Shown one piece after another: positions 5,154-6,218 of a stretch of 6,218 nt of DNA. A program made the translations under genes and the position numbers. The DNA is from Alphaproteobacteria bacterium UBA2966 (GTDB lineage Bacteria; Pseudomonadota; Alphaproteobacteria; UBA2966). The DNA lies in NCBI GenBank assembly GCA_002348365.1, contig DEBC01000156.1:1-6218 (forward strand), in the 5' to 3' direction. The notes under the pieces were generated by a model, which worked only from the letters and a program-made list of their open reading frames with translations, was not told the DNA's origin and did no database searches. Numbering within the stretch: position 1 is the stretch's first letter; each line of letters begins with the position of its first letter.

Positions 5154-6038
5154 CTACGATCCGTCTCCAACAATAGCGGGACAGCGGTTCTTCAAGAGCT
5201 GCAGATACTGCGCCGCCGACATGATCTGGATGGGCACGCTCTTGGAGGGGCGGACGTGGACCTTGCCGTACGAATCAGGCATGTCCACCTGAATGCCGCA
5301 AGCTTCGGCATATTCGACGCTTCCGAATGTTGGGCCCGTACGTGTGGTTCTGTCTTCCCGGACCTCCGCCATCATCCTCTCGGACATGCTGTCTTCAGAA
5401 TCTTCCGTGTTTTCAGCACGGTCGTCCTTGACCATCCTGTCTCGGGCTTCAGCAGCTTTCTCGGCGGCGGACTCCATGTCCTCCGCCATTTCCATTTCCC
5501 GTCTGGTTATCTGATCGTCGCCGTCCGAATGCATGGCGTCTTCCGACGTCCTGGTTTCGTCGTCGTCGGCCCGGGCTGTGTCAGTCATCGGTTCAGCGGT
5601 CTCGGCGTCGGCGGCTGATTGCCGGTCCTGCATCATCCTGTCTTCTGCAGCGTGCTCATCGGCCTGATGATCTGATGCTGTCTGCAGGTCCGCCTTCGGG
5701 TCATCCGTCCTGCCCGCGGTACCCTCCATGAAGACCTTCGTCGAATAGAGTGTCGCAAGACCCATTGGGATCTGCGTCGTTTCCATATCGACAACGGGAT
5801 CGATGATGACATGGCCATGAGGCGCCTGGCTGAGGGCATCTCGGCGAGCCTCTTCCACCAGGACATCGTCGAGCTCGCCCGGAGGTTCCGTCGACCATTT
5901 GCTGCTGCTTTGGCCGCGCACCTTCGCGATGGGTTTGATGCCTTCCGTAGACGGAGCCGAGTCGGGTTCCTCTGCGAACATCACGTTCTCGATGGAACAG
6001 CCCGAGACCAGCAGGGCAGCGGACATCGCCGCCAGCAC
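5154..6038 (-). CDS. Hypothetical lipoprotein with acidic, Met-rich central region
   Basis: I do not recognise a family. From the GTG start at 6038 it has 294 residues. A hydrophobic segment ends in the lipobox LVSGC (Cys14), so the mature protein should be lipid-anchored in the periplasm or outer membrane. The segment at about 35-110 is mixed and includes HGHVIIDPVVDMETTQIPMG. Residues 112-233 are low-complexity: dominated by Asp, Glu, Arg, Ala and Met, with a probable coiled coil at about 177-209 (REMEMAEDMESAAEKAAEAR). The C-terminal 60 residues look folded, with TFGSVEYAEACGIQVDMP and a second Cys at 286 that could pair with Cys247. The start is uncertain. The frame extends 7 codons upstream of GTG to an ATA at 6059, and that reading supplies the Arg-containing n-region RLRPIVV expected before the hydrophobic core; no ATG exists there. 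The stop lies 57 nt from the SDR stop (convergent), with no evident shared terminator. Confidence 0.75.
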   Translation of the reverse strand: MLAAMSAALLVSGCSIENVMFAEEPDSAPSTEGIKPIAKVRGQSSSKWSTEPPGELDDVLVEEARRDALSQAPHGHVIIDPVVDMETTQIPMGLATLYSTKVFMEGTAGRTDDPKADLQTASDHQADEHAAEDRMMQDRQSAADAETAEPMTDTARADDDETRTSEDAMHSDGDDQITRREMEMAEDMESAAEKAAEARDRMVKDDRAENTEDSEDSMSERMMAEVREDRTTRTGPTFGSVEYAEACGIQVDMPDSYGKVHVRPSKSVPIQIMSAAQYLQLLKNRCPAIVGDGS

Positions 6039-6105
6039 AACAATTGGTCTTAACCTTATGAGTGAGTACTCGCCGTCCCCGAGTTAATAAATCCGGCCCG
6101 CGTCA

Positions 6106-6134
6106 AGTATACCCGTCCCTGGATCCTTGATTTC
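6106..6134 (-). promoter_or_regulatory. Weak candidate promoter for the lipoprotein gene
   Basis: On the minus strand TATACT (6111 to 6106) matches the -10 consensus at 5 of 6 positions. The -35 position at 17 bp reads GAAATC, a poor match. Initiation near 6099 would give a leader of roughly 40-60 nt depending on which start is used. Confidence 0.25.
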
Positions 6135-6218
6135 GCGGGCGAATTTTCGAATCTTCGCTTCTATTTGTCTCACAAAATACAACTGGTCACAAATAAAAGT
6201 GTAATCTTTGTTAACAAG
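6112..6218. other. AT-rich intergenic region with small inverted repeats
   Basis: No coding frame is convincing here. The segment from about 6140 is clearly more AT-rich than the rest of the window. It holds TTTGT-CTC-ACAAA (6164-6176), the inverted pair TATTTGT/ACAAATA (6162-6168 and 6189-6195), and the 10-bp palindrome TTGTTAACAA (6208-6217). These could be operator sites for the lipoprotein gene or for a gene beyond the window; no regulator is recognised. Confidence 0.35.

Noticed and set aside
5256..5618. Plus-strand frame of 120 codons opposite the lipoprotein
   Set aside because: Phe/Val/Gly-rich peptide is the antisense of the acidic low-complexity tract; the minus-strand frame has a lipobox and longer extent.

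Overview
The window looks like an ordinary chromosomal stretch from a GC-rich alphaproteobacterium. The MnmA protein has the alphaproteobacterial look, and an elongator tRNA-Met, a Bcr/CflA drug transporter, a GFA-fold enzyme and an SDR oxidoreductase sit around it. Genus is not resolvable by eye. The first 15 bases are a pure C run, which looks more like a contig edge artefact than biology.

Layout: (1) 83-556 (+), GFA-family zinc protein. (2) 662-1822 (+), mnmA, tRNA 2-thiouridylase. (3) 1850-3046 (+), 12-helix Bcr/CflA-type MFS exporter. (4) 3086-3505 (+), a Rid (YjgF/YER057c/UK114) family gene cut by one in-frame TAG at 3374. (5) 3511-3577, a C-rich/G-rich palindromic intergenic repeat. 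(6) 3651-3727 (+), tRNA-Met(CAT) with a good sigma70-type promoter. (7) about 3782-4114 (+), a glyoxalase/VOC coding remnant that starts just after the tRNA and lacks its N-terminal strand. (8) 4308-5096 (+), an SDR protein whose catalytic Ser, Tyr and Lys are all replaced. (9) 5154-6038 (-), an unrecognised acidic lipoprotein convergent with the SDR gene. (10) 6060-6218, its AT-rich upstream region.

The genes do not form an obvious pathway. mnmA (wobble uridine thiolation) and tRNA-Met both concern translation, but about 1.8 kb and two other genes lie between them. GFA, Rid and VOC proteins are all small metabolite-damage or detoxification folds, and two of these three are broken here. That suggests a locus undergoing erosion rather than a dedicated system.

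I see no phage, IS, CRISPR, toxin-antitoxin or defence module, and no convincing new system. The points most worth following up are the amber-interrupted Rid gene, the N-terminally truncated VOC gene abutting the tRNA 3' end, the SDR with a fully substituted active site, and the acidic Met-rich lipoprotein whose natural start codon seems to be ATA or lost.
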